Origin: Euborellia annulipes
Lineage: Eukaryota > Arthropoda > Insecta > Dermaptera > Anisolabididae
Direction of reading: 5' to 3'
Assembly: GCA_023213315.1 (NCBI GenBank)
Contig: JAKCPI010016321.1
Span: 40,350 to 104,349 of the forward strand
Length of the DNA: 64,000 nt
Below, one piece after another: positions 1 to 10,766 of the stretch. The notes below the pieces were generated by a model. That model was given only the letters and a program-made list of their open reading frames with translations, did no database searches and was not told the origin of the DNA. Every line of letters starts with the position of its first letter. Position 1 is the stretch's first letter. Both the position numbers and the translations under genes were made by a program.

Positions 1-234
1 TTAAAAATATACGGTTGAAATTTATTATATTATTATCATGTACTGAATATCTATACTAAAATATATAAAGCTGGTAGTCGGAGAGCCCATGACCCATTTT
101 TCATGAAGTGTTTGATTCAAGTAGAAATTTCACCTAGAGGTATCAATAGCATAGATGAGTAGGGAATCGGCTGTTTGCCTGATCTACCTGGGTACTGCTG
201 CTACTGCGCATAGGAGAAAGTTGTAAAAAAATGT

Positions 235-500
235 TTGCCAAAAAAAGTGTTTGATTCAAAAGCCAACAAATACTATTCGACAGTTAAGTTGATTTTAAAT
301 TAAAAATTAACTAAGCCAGACATTTTTAGGGGGGTTAACACTGACCCAGACTACCCTAAAGTTGCATTTTTTTTATTTGAAAAAAGTGATTGATTCACGC
401 TGACATTTTAATAGCGTCTTAATTATATGTTTTTAATAATACTTGCAAAAAGCCAGACACTTTTGCCGGGGTTCAACAATTGCCAAACGTCCCGAAATAT
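235..500 (+). repeat. Degenerate tandem duplication inside the foldback
   Basis: A block starting AAAAAGTGTTTGATTCAA (about 241) and continuing through AAGCCAGACATTTTTAGGGG recurs about 135 bp later (383 onward) as AAAAGTGATTGATTCACG followed by AAGCCAGACACTTTTGCCGG. The GTTTGATTCAA motif also occurs at about 110, so there may originally have been three units. Confidence 0.5.
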
Positions 501-583
501 ATGCCGTACTGATAGACCAGTCAAATTCGTATTCAAAAATGGGCCCCCTATGGGGAAAAGTTTTGAGGTAGTTCTGTTTTTTT

Positions 584-628
<45 letters not shown>
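584..628. repeat. (AT)n microsatellite
   Basis: Uninterrupted alternating AT of about 45 bp. It accounts for the tyrosine/isoleucine run in the overlapping short open frame, which is not a gene. Confidence 0.95.
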
Positions 629-631
<3 letters not shown>

Positions 632-1345
632 GTTTTTAGAGCTCTGAATACAAATCTGAGGTCTAAGGTGAAAATTTCGATTTTTTTGGCGAATTTGGGT
701 CACAGCCCGAAAACTATCAACTTTTCGTTAATAGCAAATCTATTCAAAATGAAACTTCATGAAGTTTTCTACAAAATTTCATCATTTTAATTATTTTTCT
801 CCTGCAATCGTTCGGGCTCAACTGCAAAATCCAAGTTTCGACCTCCGGCAGCACCCCCCCCCTCCCACCCTCAGATCACACAAAATTTTGAATTGTAACA
901 AATTTAATTTAGTTTAAAAATGTATAGAGTGGTTTTTGTCGAAAACGTATTCATTCATGGTCAAAAATGGGAAATTATCGAAAAAACTGCAAGGTTTTGG
1001 ATGATCCGGGGCGGGGGGGGGGGTTGCGAGGTCGAAAACGTTATTTTGCGCTTGAGCCCGAGACGAAGTTGGTCCGAGAAATCTATGGTAAATAATGAAA
1101 TTTGTAGGAAATTTTATGAAGTTTTATTTTGAAAAGTAGGGTTATTTACGAAAAGTTGATAGTTTTCGAGTTATAAGCAAAAAACCGCCAAAAAATGGAA
1201 ATTTTAACCAAAATTTTATACAACTTTCTGTATATATGCGCACTTGCAGTAGTACCCAGGTAGATCAAGCAAACAGCCGATCTCATACTCATCTATACTA
1301 TTAATACTTTAGAAAATTTCTACCTGAATCAAAAACAGAGGTTGA

Positions 1346-2007
1346 AAGCTTTATATTAATTGGTTTGTAGATTTGAAGGTAAGATTGTTTCACAAAAGAG
1401 AACTAACAGTTAAAACTAGCTAGATTAGACATTTTTGATGACTACCCAAAAGTTTCAGACAGCCTGAATTTTGGAGATATTTTATTAAATACTAGGGAAA
1501 TCATTACAAAATATAGTAAACTCTAAAATTAGGTGTTGAGACCTGATCATTAAAAACCGTCTAATCTATCTAGTTTAAGTTTTAGACTTTTTTCTTTTGA
1601 TTATCTATTTTATTAGTATATATGGGTATATATATAGGGCGAGAGAGAGATATATATATTGACAGAAGGACTAATGATTTTTTTTTTTAATGAGTGAAAT
1701 GTTGTCGCTTGTCAAAGAATCAAAGAATCTTTGATCTCCTGTTATCGTTATTAACGGGTTTTCAATATAGGAAGGGGTTTCGTTTACCATCAGGAATGGA
1801 TGTGTATAATAATCGATTGATATTAAAAAAAGTTCAATTCGAAAAATCAAATAAATGAATGTAAATAATTTTGTGTATAATTTAGTAAATATAGGTTTTG
1901 GTATATATTATGTTCTTTTTATATCAAAGCCATGGGTGGTATTATTATGATATGAAACTAAAACTGTGAAAATATATTAATAACAAATAATATTTAATTA
2001 TGATGCA
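1346..2007. other. AT-rich spacer without recognisable gene
   Basis: Nothing coding is seen. A compound GA/TA simple repeat lies at about 1617-1660 (GGGCGAGAGAGAGATATATA). Confidence 0.6.
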
Positions 2008-2472
2008 TTAAGGTAGTTGTTCCGCCAAATGGGTTTTCTTAGGATTTTTTTGAAATTTAGACAGATTATTATTTAAATACTTCTGCATCGATTGGTGGCA
2101 AAACGAAATTTATGAACAATATAGTTCCGGAGATATCAAATTTCAAAAATAGAGTTTTTCAGACTCTTATAACACATTGAACTATACGGGATATCGGAAA
2201 ATTTACATCTTACAAATTTAATTATAATTAAGAAACGCTTCTTACCATTTTTATAAAAAACTAAACCAACATTAAACAATAACCAATACATATTTTAAGA
2301 CAATTTTGATTCATAGTTACAACATTCATTTTTAATTGCAATTATTTTATGTTTGGTGTGGTAAATCGTCTTCAAATTTTAACAAACAGTGTGTGTATTA
2401 TGCTTTTAATGACTTATATTCCAAGTTTCAAAGACTTTTGAATTTTTGCATTTGTGAAAGAACTACCTTAAT
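2008..2472. mobile_element. TTAA-flanked MITE, copy 1
   Basis: The left end reads TTAAGGTAGTTGTTCCGCC and the right end reads GTGAAAGAACTACCTTAA. The termini GGTAGTT...AACTACC are inverted and abut TTAA on both sides. TTAA target sites are typical of piggyBac-type elements, so that superfamily is an inference; the termini were not matched to a named family. No open frame is present. The right ~140 bp recurs at about 39942-40090 and inverted at about 48378-48522. Confidence 0.6.
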
Positions 2473-3518
2473 TTGTTGATCGCATTATAAAAATTATACC
2501 AAGCTAGAAGAGAATCAATAAATTTTTCGGGACTTTGGGCTTACTACTCTGAAACTTAATATTTTATTTACATGTATAAAAAAAAGAACCAGAGGAACGT
2601 GTCCCCAAAAATGCGATTTTTTGTTTACCTCATTATCTATAAACAACTGTTATATTCTCTTTTGTGACAGAACGACCTAACTCCATTCTTTATAACAAGA
2701 GAGTTTTCGGAGTTAAATGTTTTTATTTCTGATACAAAAACAGTAACCTGGAAACTTTGATTCTACTCTCCTGAAAAGTATACAATATGGAATTACTTTC
2801 CTCTGGTTCTGGGCCATCGATATATTTTATTAAGGTAGTTGTTCCGCCAAATGGGTTTTCTTAGGATTTTTTTGAAATTTAGACAGATTATTATTTAAAT
2901 ACTTCTGCATCGATTGGTGGCAAAACGAAATTTATGAACAATATAGTTCCGGAGATATTAAATTTCAAAGAGTGTGTTTTCAGACTCTTATACATTGCAC
3001 TATACGGGATATCGGAAAGTTTACATACATATTTAATTATAATTAAGAAACCCTTCTTACCATTTTTATAAAAAACTAAACCAACATTAAACAATAACCA
3101 ATACATATTTTAAGACAATTTTGATTCATAGTTACAACACAGTTTCTGAGATAATAATGAATAAATAATGAAAAATGTATAAAAAAATTTACACTAAAAA
3201 CAATTTGGCAACAGCGCATTTATTTAACCAGCGAAAGATGTATAAAGCGCGCATGCGCTAGATTTTTTCAAAATTATAATTTTCATAAGGTGTAACGTAG
3301 GCGTTGATTACATTTGTTAAAAAATAACAAAACGATTTTTATAGAAATTTTTTAACTTTTAAAATGTATTTTATCTGTCATTTTAATATAAAAATATTCA
3401 ATCTCTTACAATGGTGCCAGATTTGTCAAACGAGCACGGGATTGGCTAGAATGGGTACATAAACAGCAAAAAGTTTTGGGCTTATGAATTATGAATCCTT
3501 ATTGTCTGTTCTAACAGG

Positions 3519-4396
3519 TCATTCAATAAGTCCGTAGGATAAGTAAGAAAAAAACAAAATTTTGACAAAACTCGATTTTATTATTCAACATAGTTGCCTT
3601 CGAGGGCGATACAACGAGTATAGCGATTTTCCAACTTTTCGATACCACTTTTATAGTACGATTTCTCTTTCTCGTCAAAATAGGCCTCAGTTTCAGCGAT
3701 TACTTCATCATTGGACTTCTTTTGGATTCTGGTGTGTAATAGTGAAGCCATGTCTCATCCATTGTCACATATCGACGATAGAATTCCATTTTATTGCGGT
3801 TTAACAGCGCCAAACACTCCTCTGAAGCATCGATTCGTTGTTGTTTTTGGTCGACTGTGAGCTCACGCGGCACCCACTTTGCACAGAGCTTTCGCATACC
3901 CAAATGTTCGTGTAAAATGGTAAAAACACTACCATCTGATATCTTTACAATGTCAGCTAGCTCGTGCACCTTCAATTTGCGATCGTTCATAACCAATTTG
4001 TGGATTTTTTTATGTTTTCTGGAATAACAGCCTCTTTTGGGCGTTCACTGCGCTCTGCATCATTTGTGCTGGTACGACCACGTTTAAATTCAGCAATCCA
4101 CTTCTCTACCATTTGTCTCGATGGAGCAGAGTTCGGATAATGTTTATCAAGCCATTGTTTGGTTTCCACTGTATTTTTTTTCATCAAAAAGCAATGCTTT
4201 ATTAAAACTCGAAATTCACTTTTTTTTCAATAACAAAAGTTGCTTCACACAAAATGCTATAACTCACGAATCAATAGTCAGATTGCTGTCAAATTTATAC
4301 ACGTATCGTTTGAAGGTTAGTACTAAATAAAAATCATATGGAAAAATTCTAGTAACGCCATCTATGTGTCATCCTACGGACTTATTGAATGACCTA
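3519..4396 (-). mobile_element. Internally deleted mariner-family transposon
   Basis: Perfect terminal inverted repeats of about 24 bp: the left begins AGGTCATTCAATAAGTCCGT, and the right is its complement ending at about 4396, followed by TA. A TA target is expected for Tc1/mariner; the left flank no longer shows a clean TA. At about 878 bp the element is shorter than the usual 1.3 kb because the centre of the transposase gene is missing. It is probably non-autonomous. Confidence 0.85.
3585..4187 (-). pseudogene. Mariner transposase remnant (N-terminus and first catalytic motif plus C-terminal tail)
   Basis: Reading on the minus strand from 4187, the N-terminal helix-turn-helix region is recognisable (KQWLDKHYPNSAPSRQMVEKW). 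One extra A near 4010 shifts the frame before VMNDRKLKVHELADIVKI. The protein continues to the mariner motif VTMDETWLHYYTPESK, which contains the first catalytic aspartate. It then jumps at about 3700 into a different frame, which gives a C-terminal AYFDEKEKSYYKSGIEKLE and ends at about 3585. The segment between, holding the second and third catalytic aspartates, is deleted. It cannot encode an active transposase. The subfamily is not assigned. Confidence 0.85.
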
Positions 4397-4451
4397 ATAT
4401 ATACTCTAGCATTAACTTTTTGCTAGTATTGTCGCGAAACAACTACCTTAA

Positions 4452-4925
4452 AAGTATATGAAATTTTTGATTATTAAAGTTTTTATGTTATTATAGGTAA
4501 TATTAAAATATCCAGTAGTAAAGAAGAATGATGCCATTGGAATTGATCTTAGTAGTTGTTTTGGCGATTGAGACCTTAATCAAGTTATCAAATAGAGGGG
4601 AGCCATCTAGAGAATACCAATGGCAAAATAGAGGGAATTGCAACTAGTGGCCCCAAGGCAGAGTCCTAGATCATTCAAATCAGCTCTTCCTTTTTCTTAC
4701 TCAGAAGATACAATATTAAGGTAAATAAACGTTTAGAAATGGTTTTTCGGAGGTGGGTTAGTTAACAGGAGAAGGAGAAAAAGTGCAGAGTCACCAAAGG
4801 GCAGTTTCTCATTTCACACTCGCGTTCAAATTTTTCCAAGTTTAAACAACTTTATAGAATTAAAAATGGTATTTTACTGGAATTAGCCGAGTTCTTTAAT
4901 ATATAAGAAAATAATAATTATGAAA
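4452..4925. other. AT-rich spacer, nothing recognised
   Basis: No coding-like frame, RNA gene or clear repeat is seen apart from ordinary low complexity. Confidence 0.5.
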
Positions 4926-5230
4926 TATTTCAATTTGCCGATGGTAATAGAATCAAATTTTTCTTAGAAAATCATAAGATGGTGCCATCTATTAGATAGT
5001 TTTTATGAATTAGTGTTGTTGTACTTGCGGAACATTTTTTAAAATTATTGGATAAAAAATACTTGGTAGGTTTCACATTAAGAATTAATCTATTAGATCC
5101 GATGGAATGGATTATTTTTAATTATATGTCAGAAGGGTTGTTTTTCACCCCCGGTCGAGAATACCCGAGTGCCAGTAACAGCAATCCGGGCCATCTGGCT
5201 CACCTGTGAGGTGCGAACCTCTCTGACATA
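4926..5230 (-). repeat. tRNA-like SINE fragment unit, copy 1, interrupted by a PLE end
   Basis: The block starting ATTTCAATTTGCCGATGG recurs at 5412. Between about 5010 and 5095 the unit is interrupted by a segment containing GGAACATTTTTTAAAATTATT and TACTTGGTAGGTTTCACATT, the same terminal sequence as in the PLE unit at 16743. Near 5150-5215 a minus-strand tRNA-like region remains, but its B box is damaged (CCCCCGGTCGAGAATACCCG). Confidence 0.55.
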
Positions 5231-5411
5231 TGTAAACGCGTTAAATATTTTACTCAAAGATTGTTATCTTAATTTGTAAAATTTCGCGATCTAGTGATTC
5301 TAAATTTAAACATATAGCCATGCCATATAATTTAAATAAAGGTCGTTGAGTGTTTCGAATTTTGAAGAGATTCAAAATTCGAAGGGCAATGGAATGACTT
5401 TTCCTAATTGA

Positions 5412-5627
5412 ATATGAAAGATTTCAATTTGCCGATGGTAATAGATTCAAATTTTCTTAGAAAATCATAAGATGGTGTCATCTATTAAATCCGATGGAAT
5501 GGATTATTTTTAATTATATGTCAGAAGGGGTTGTTTTTAACCCCTCTGGAATCGAACCCGAGTGCCAGTAACAGCAATCTGGCTCACCTGCGAGGTGGAT
5601 TTAATAGATGACACCATCTTATGATCG
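5412..5627 (-). repeat. tRNA-like SINE fragment unit, copy 2, with flanking inverted repeat
   Basis: The minus strand carries a good RNA polymerase III B box (GGGTTCGATTCCAGAGG, about 5541-5558) preceded by TTACTGGCACTC. Only the T-arm half of a tRNA-like head is evident, so this is not a functional tRNA gene. Flanking it, CATAAGATGGTGTCATCT (about 5465) and its complement (about 5607-5624) form a 29 bp inverted repeat. Confidence 0.55.
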
Positions 5628-7480
5628 AAAAAAGGAGACCCACAGCTTTGCTTTTACCAAGAATAGTATTTTTATTTATTTTTTAATTTATGTAATATCA
5701 GTAAATTGGATGACATTTTTTTTTTAAAACCTAGTCCTCTTAAAATTGTTAGTTCATGGGCCAGCCAATTATTATTATTATTATTATTATTACTATATTT
5801 TAAAACATAAAATTAGTTCCTCCGCTCCCTCTTTAAATAAATATATAATCAATATTCAAATAAATACTATTCAGTGAATGTATATATATTATTATTTACT
5901 TAAAATTATGCTAAAATTATTAAAATATAGTCAAAACATTATTTTTAGAAACGCTACAAAAGCTTCAGAAGCTTTTTCTTTTGTAAGCAGTTATTTAGTA
6001 AAGCGGGTGGATTTCAACTGAAATAAACTCAAATTCATGTTTCCATGTGTTTTCAACCATCCGACCCAAACATGTAATACATCAAATTAAAGATAATTTA
6101 TTACACTACATCTTTCATCTGAAGTCTTTTTTTCTAATGTACAAATGGGAAGATATTTTGTAAAAACTTGATTTAAAATTTTTTTTTCACAAAAAATATC
6201 AGAAAATTTTCAATATTTCTTTAATTACTAATTAACGGTTGACTTTACCGAAACAGTGCATATGACAAAATTTGAAGCACACATGTAGAGCTTTAGTTAA
6301 AAAAAATAGTAATGAAATCGGATCAATAGTTCTCGAGATACAAATGATTTTTTAAAACTCAACATCCGCCATCTTGGATTGCCCGCCATTTTTATTAGCT
6401 GCTACTTTGAGATGGCAATCATGGTTTTTTGACATCCTAATAAACCTATCTAACTGGGTGAAAAGGAAACTTAGGACTCCTAAATTATACCATTTCCTTA
6501 AATTTGGCTAGCCGGCCCATGGACTATTTAGTGATTTGGCGATTTTTGACATCAAAATCTTTAACTTATAAAAAGGGGCAGCTTATTAATATAAATTTTT
6601 GAACAGATTCCAGCTCTTTACATACAGTATTGTTAAAGATATATTTTTTAAAGCATCCAGATAGTCTTGTGAAAATGTATTTCGATATATGGATACAAAG
6701 CTCTTGAGGCTAGATTGCCCATAATCTAATCAGTTCTCTGCTTTGGAAATACAAAGATTTTGACCCCAAAACCAATTGTTTACAACTTTTCTTGTGTTAT
6801 TTTTAGTATCAGAATTCATACACGCACTAGATAGAATAAAATAATCGTTGAAAATGATTTTTTCTTTACGTTTCAGACATTTTAAATACAAAATGAACAA
6901 AATTTTTGTGATTGAATTCAATAGTAGTTCCGTCCAAGAAGCAGACCAGTAATTAGAATATACAAGGCAATTAACAAATAATATAGTCTATTAAAAGGTT
7001 TTAAGGTCAAAGACCCTTTTTTGTAAATATTTTCTTGGCTTAGCTCTCAATGATCAATTTAAATAAAGTATTCTTACATTTAGTTTGGATTTCAGTTTAG
7101 CTTAGAGAAATCAGAGTAGGTGGGTGACTAGTAAATGGTCGGGTTTATAAAATATTAAAATTAAAATTAAAAAAAATATGAATCTGAGGTTGTATCATGT
7201 GCCTACTTATCTTTTTTAAATAGATACCGCTTAAAATTGTATCTAGATACAGATCACATTTTTACAAATATCTACATAGTTAGGTAACTAGATACCTACT
7301 CGAAAATGTATCTAGATGCTGTATTTAAATACTTGTTCCTCATTAGAGAACAAGATTTTTTTACTGTTTACCTACAACCGATCAAGAGTTTCTCATATTG
7401 GATGTTTTTCTGATTTTCAGCGTTTGTCATCTGGATGTTCTGGAGCCATTGATTTCAAAATATAAATATAATTTGTATTA
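5628..7480. other. AT-rich spacer with an (ATT)n microsatellite
   Basis: An ATT repeat runs about 5769-5795. The remaining ~1.8 kb has only short, low-complexity open frames. No element termini or exons were recognised. Confidence 0.5.
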
Positions 7481-7549
7481 CAAATACAAACATTTTAACT
7501 CCGGAACCAGCTTTCTACGAGATTCCGTTCTCAAGTTATTGGAGGCCTC

Positions 7550-7732
7550 GGAATGAACAAATAGACTAATAGACGAAAATGATGAACACTTTTTGGAAGA
7601 ATTCAATACACTGGTCGCTCGGCAAGATGCTTCACTTCCCCGGAATGAAGACAAATAGACGAAAATAATGAACACATTTGAGAGGAATTCAATACACTAG
7701 CCACCCGGCGAGCTGGCCTCACTTCCCTTCTT
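7550..7732 (+). repeat. Tandem duplication of about 90 bp
   Basis: Two adjacent imperfect units share GGAATGA, ACAAATAGACGAAAAT, GATGAACAC, GAATTCAATACACT and CTTCACTTCCC. The first runs about 7550-7640 and the second about 7641-7732. It is not coding. Confidence 0.7.
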
Positions 7733-8508
7733 TCCTAAATATTTTTTTATTGGCAATTATCCCAAATACTTAATTTCATTAAGAACTAATAATAAATTGG
7801 TTTATTTAACATTATTGACATTTCTGGTACATTGAAATAACAGTTTAATACATAAACTAATTTAACAGTAGCAGTAATAAAGTTAATTAATCCAAATGGG
7901 TAAATTCATTAAAATATTTGGCGATCGCATCAAACAAATTGCGAGCCAGCTGCTTTTGATAGATCTGCTAAATAGAAACCAAAAGAGAGAACAAAGCCAG
8001 AGTTGAACTTTTTCAATCAAAATAAAAAAATAAAAGTTCTCTAACCCAGAGAGAGTGAGAGAGAGTCAATTAACCAGTGGCTTGTAGAATGTTCTTCGGC
8101 TATGAAGGGGTTTTGTTGTTCAAATACGATTTATTAAAAAATTTATATATAATACTAATACTGTTTTTGGGTTCAAAATTCCGACACGTGAAAATTCAGA
8201 GGCTACTTTAATATTTTATTAACCTTTTTTAATATTTACAGAAATATATAATATATAAGTATATGTTTTTGAGAACCCATTTTAACCTTAAAGTAGTTAG
8301 GTCTTTAATCGAAATATATTTTTCTAATCTCAACTATACTTTTTTTAGAACCGAACTTGTTAGTAGTTACTTTTCAAATAATTTTTCTAATCTCAACTTA
8401 ATTTGCATTTTTACAAATTTACTAAAATTTATTTTACTTATTTGTTATTTTGATATTTCATATATGTACTTTTTGTGTTAATTAGGTTAATCTTGTCAAA
8501 TATATATA
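7733..8508. other. AT-rich spacer, nothing recognised
   Basis: A short GA-rich run (about 8050-8066) and two copies of a TTTTTCTAATCTCAACT block (about 8319 and 8383) are visible. No gene is supported. Confidence 0.45.
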
Positions 8509-8790
8509 CTAGTGCCTGGAGCACCGAGCGATGCTCGGTAACTTTTTGCCTCTAAATAGCTTAAGTTTCAAATTTCAAGGCTCTGCGACTTACCGAAGAC
8601 GAGATATGAACGATTAAAATATTTATTTTGCGACATGACTAATTTACACCCCCTTCCTTTATTTCAATCGGATTAAAATTTATACACGACTAATAACTCA
8701 TGAGACTTGATAAGTTCACCAATTTTTAGCGAAATCGTTAGAGCCGTTTTCGAGAAACCGATTCAATATATATATATATATATAAAATAA
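8509..8790 (-). mobile_element. Helitron-type 3' terminus, 5'-truncated
   Basis: On the minus strand the element ends with a hairpin (ACCGAGCATCGCTCGGT, about 8523-8539), a short spacer and CTAG followed by T at 8508. This is the canonical Helitron end: hairpin, then CTRR, inserted before T. Upstream sequence such as AAAACGGCTCTAACGATTT matches the Helitrons at 38-39 kb. The 5' end is lost in an AT repeat near 8780. Confidence 0.7.
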
Positions 8791-8929
8791 GTCTTGTGGT
8801 CGAGGGTGTTTGTTTTTAAAAACAATTAAAAGACTTATTACAATTTATTTTTATTGAAGAAAGTTTACACATACACTTGTAGTCAATGTCAAGTACAGAT
8901 TTAAGTAGTTATAACGTTAAATAACGTTA

Positions 8930-9053
8930 TTGTCGGTGATTTTTGATTAAATCCCGAATTTATGCAAACAACGTATAATGAACGTTTTGAGTTTAATTGA
9001 ATGAATTAATGAACTTGTCGGTGATTTTAGTAAATCCCGAATTTAAGAGAAGG
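8930..9053 (+). repeat. Short direct duplication
   Basis: TTGTCGGTGATTTTTGATTA followed by AATCCCGAATTTA at about 8930-8965 recurs as TTGTCGGTGATTTTAGTAAA followed by TCCCGAATTTAAG at about 9015-9053. No gene is seen between 8790 and 9260. Confidence 0.55.
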
Positions 9054-9264
9054 GGCGTTAGGGCAGAGCCTCCGGCTGACCTTAATGGAGCATAAATGTT
9101 CCACGAGTAAGTGAGCGGCCGACTTATATAGGCAATATACTGCAGGCGTCAGCGATATGACTGACGTCATGAAAAGTGTTTAGGTCTGCAGGAATCGCGA
9201 CTATAACTTATATGTTAACGTAAGATGAACGCGAAAAGTTAAAACTTTTTATTTAATTATTTAA

Positions 9265-9550
9265 ACTATTTATCTCTTCGCGTTCATCTAACGTTAACAT
9301 TAAACATTCCAAATAAAATTTATTATTGAATATTCGAACAAAATTCATCTGTTTCGATTCCCCTTATATATTTTTCTTGTTTCGATTCCCCATATATATA
9401 TATATATATAAATTTGATAGCAAAAAAGTCCATCTGTCTGATTCTTTTTGGGGAATCGAAACAGATGAATTTTGTTCGAATATTCAATAATAAATTTTAT
9501 TTGGAATGTTTAATTTTAACGATAGATGAACGCGAAAGTTAAAACTTTTA
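9265..9550. repeat. Inverted repeat around an AT microsatellite
   Basis: The left arm (about 9281-9363) contains CGCGTTCATCTAACGTTAAC through CTGTTTCGATTCCCC. The right arm (about 9450-9533) is its near-perfect complement, GGGGAATCGAAACAG through GATGAACGCG. The spacer has a second CTTGTTTCGATTCCCC copy and (AT)n. An additional AGATGAACGCGAAAAGTTAA copy lies at about 9224. It is probably a small foldback or MITE. Confidence 0.7.
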
Positions 9551-9584
9551 TCAGGTCACTGCCCTATTTTGGTGCAATTTCGGG

Positions 9585-9725
9585 TGGATGACACGTGGGG
9601 GTGCAGAGGTGGGGGGCAGAGGTGGGGGATCCGGGGGTGGGAGGGAGCGGTTGAGGTGGGGTGGGCGGAGTGGGGGGTGCAGTGTTGGTGGCGAGGTGTG
9701 TGGTTTCGGGAGGGGGGGGTCACCA
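9585..9725 (+). other. G-rich tract
   Basis: A 140 bp run with many GGGG and GGGGGG blocks (for example GGGGGGCAGAGGTGGGGG). It makes three overlapping glycine/arginine/tryptophan-rich open frames with no protein-family character. A similar G-rich segment lies inside the Helitron at about 38610-38690. Confidence 0.8.
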
Positions 9726-9810
9726 AGTACTCTTCTTTCTTATTGTGCCATGCCCGAACGGGGCGTGGGGTCCTTTCGGTGTATATATATATATATATAT
9801 ATGGATGTTA

Positions 9811-9988
9811 TTTTCATTTAAGAATAAAACACATCATTCAAATGACGTGTCAGAGCTGCTAACAGGTAATTTCATCCGATCAACCCAATTTTTCAGTACA
9901 TTTTCAATTGGGTTGATCGGATGGGGTACTGTCAAGCCAGCCGTGGCAGTCATTTGAATGATGTTGTGTTTCATTCTTAAATGAAAAT
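9811..9988. mobile_element. Small MITE with 38 bp inverted termini
   Basis: ATTTTCATTTAAGAATAAAA with CATTCAAATGAC on the left (9811-9846) is matched by its complement GTCATTTGAATGATG through CTTAAATGAAAAT on the right (9949-9988). A second nested hairpin, CCGATCAACCCAAT opposite ATTGGGTTGATCGG, lies in the middle. The element is about 178 bp and non-coding. Confidence 0.75.
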
Positions 9989-10766
9989 GTCCAATCTTTC
10001 TAATAAACTCATAATTTTGAAAAAATATCCATTAGTTTTTTTTTATAGCCGATTCAAATTCCAAACGTTAGATGGCCCACCCTATACCTGTGCTGAGTCT
10101 GTTTAGCTGTTTTACACGCAGATATACGGGACCTACTTTTTAACTCCGGTTCCGAACGGCTAGTTTGGAGAGGTTGACTAGGCAATTATACTCTTGGTAG
10201 TTTGCCATTGCTATACAAGAATTGCTCATTAATAATATAAGATATATATTTTTGTAAATATTAAAATAACGTTTGAATTTTCACATGTCGGGATTTTGAC
10301 TTGTCGGTATTTTGGGTTCCATCCGTTGTTTTTAATCTTAAAACGACAAGAACCCAGCAATCAGGAAAATACAAGTGAATTCTTTATTTTCCAATAGAGA
10401 GTCATACATCACATATCTTTGACATGTATATAAAAATAAATAAACATAAATGTGCACGTAAGCATCTCTAGGACCCTGCTTTAATACCTGGTCCGCAATG
10501 CATTTAACGTATATTTTTTCTTTTACATACATCAAAGGTATTAAGAATAAAATTTATTCAAAGTTAAATAATATATTTATTAAGGGGCCGTCCATAAATT
10601 CTCACAGTAAGGGGGGGACATCTCAGATTTGTGACAAAATATGACAGTAGGGGCCGAGGATCTTAAAAAGTGTGATGTCACAGTCAAATTAATTTTTTTT
10701 TCAAATATAAATAAAAATTATAAAAGAGATAGTGGGTCATTCCATTCCAAATCACCCAGAAAAACA

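Larger units (their letters stand above)
105..1345. mobile_element. Foldback (long inverted repeat) non-autonomous element, about 1.2 kb
   Basis: Two outer arms of about 110 bp (about 105-215 and 1237-1345) are imperfect inverted copies. Both carry the block reading CTACCTGGGTACTGCTGC or its complement, followed outward by an ATAGATGAGT-like block. An inner degenerate inverted pair (about 715-860 and 1010-1175) includes CTATCAACTTTTCG opposite CGAAAAGTTGATAG and C-rich opposite G-rich runs. No transposase is visible, and the short open frames inside are not protein-like. The likely class is a foldback DNA transposon or MITE; the superfamily is unknown. Confidence 0.6.
2830..4451. mobile_element. 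TTAA-flanked element, copy 2, host to a mariner insertion
   Basis: It begins TTAAGGTAGTTGTTCCGCC at 2830 and ends GCGAAACAACTACCTTAA at 4451. Its first ~300 bp are nearly identical to 2008-2310, including the block around GGAGATAT. The middle differs from copy 1, and a deleted mariner (3519-4396) is nested inside. About 740 bp remains once the mariner is subtracted. Confidence 0.6.

Noticed and set aside
9569..9957. Three overlapping open frames rich in Gly, Trp and Arg
   Set aside because: All arise from the G-rich tract and the adjoining AT repeat. Overlap in three frames and absence of any family character show simple-sequence origin.
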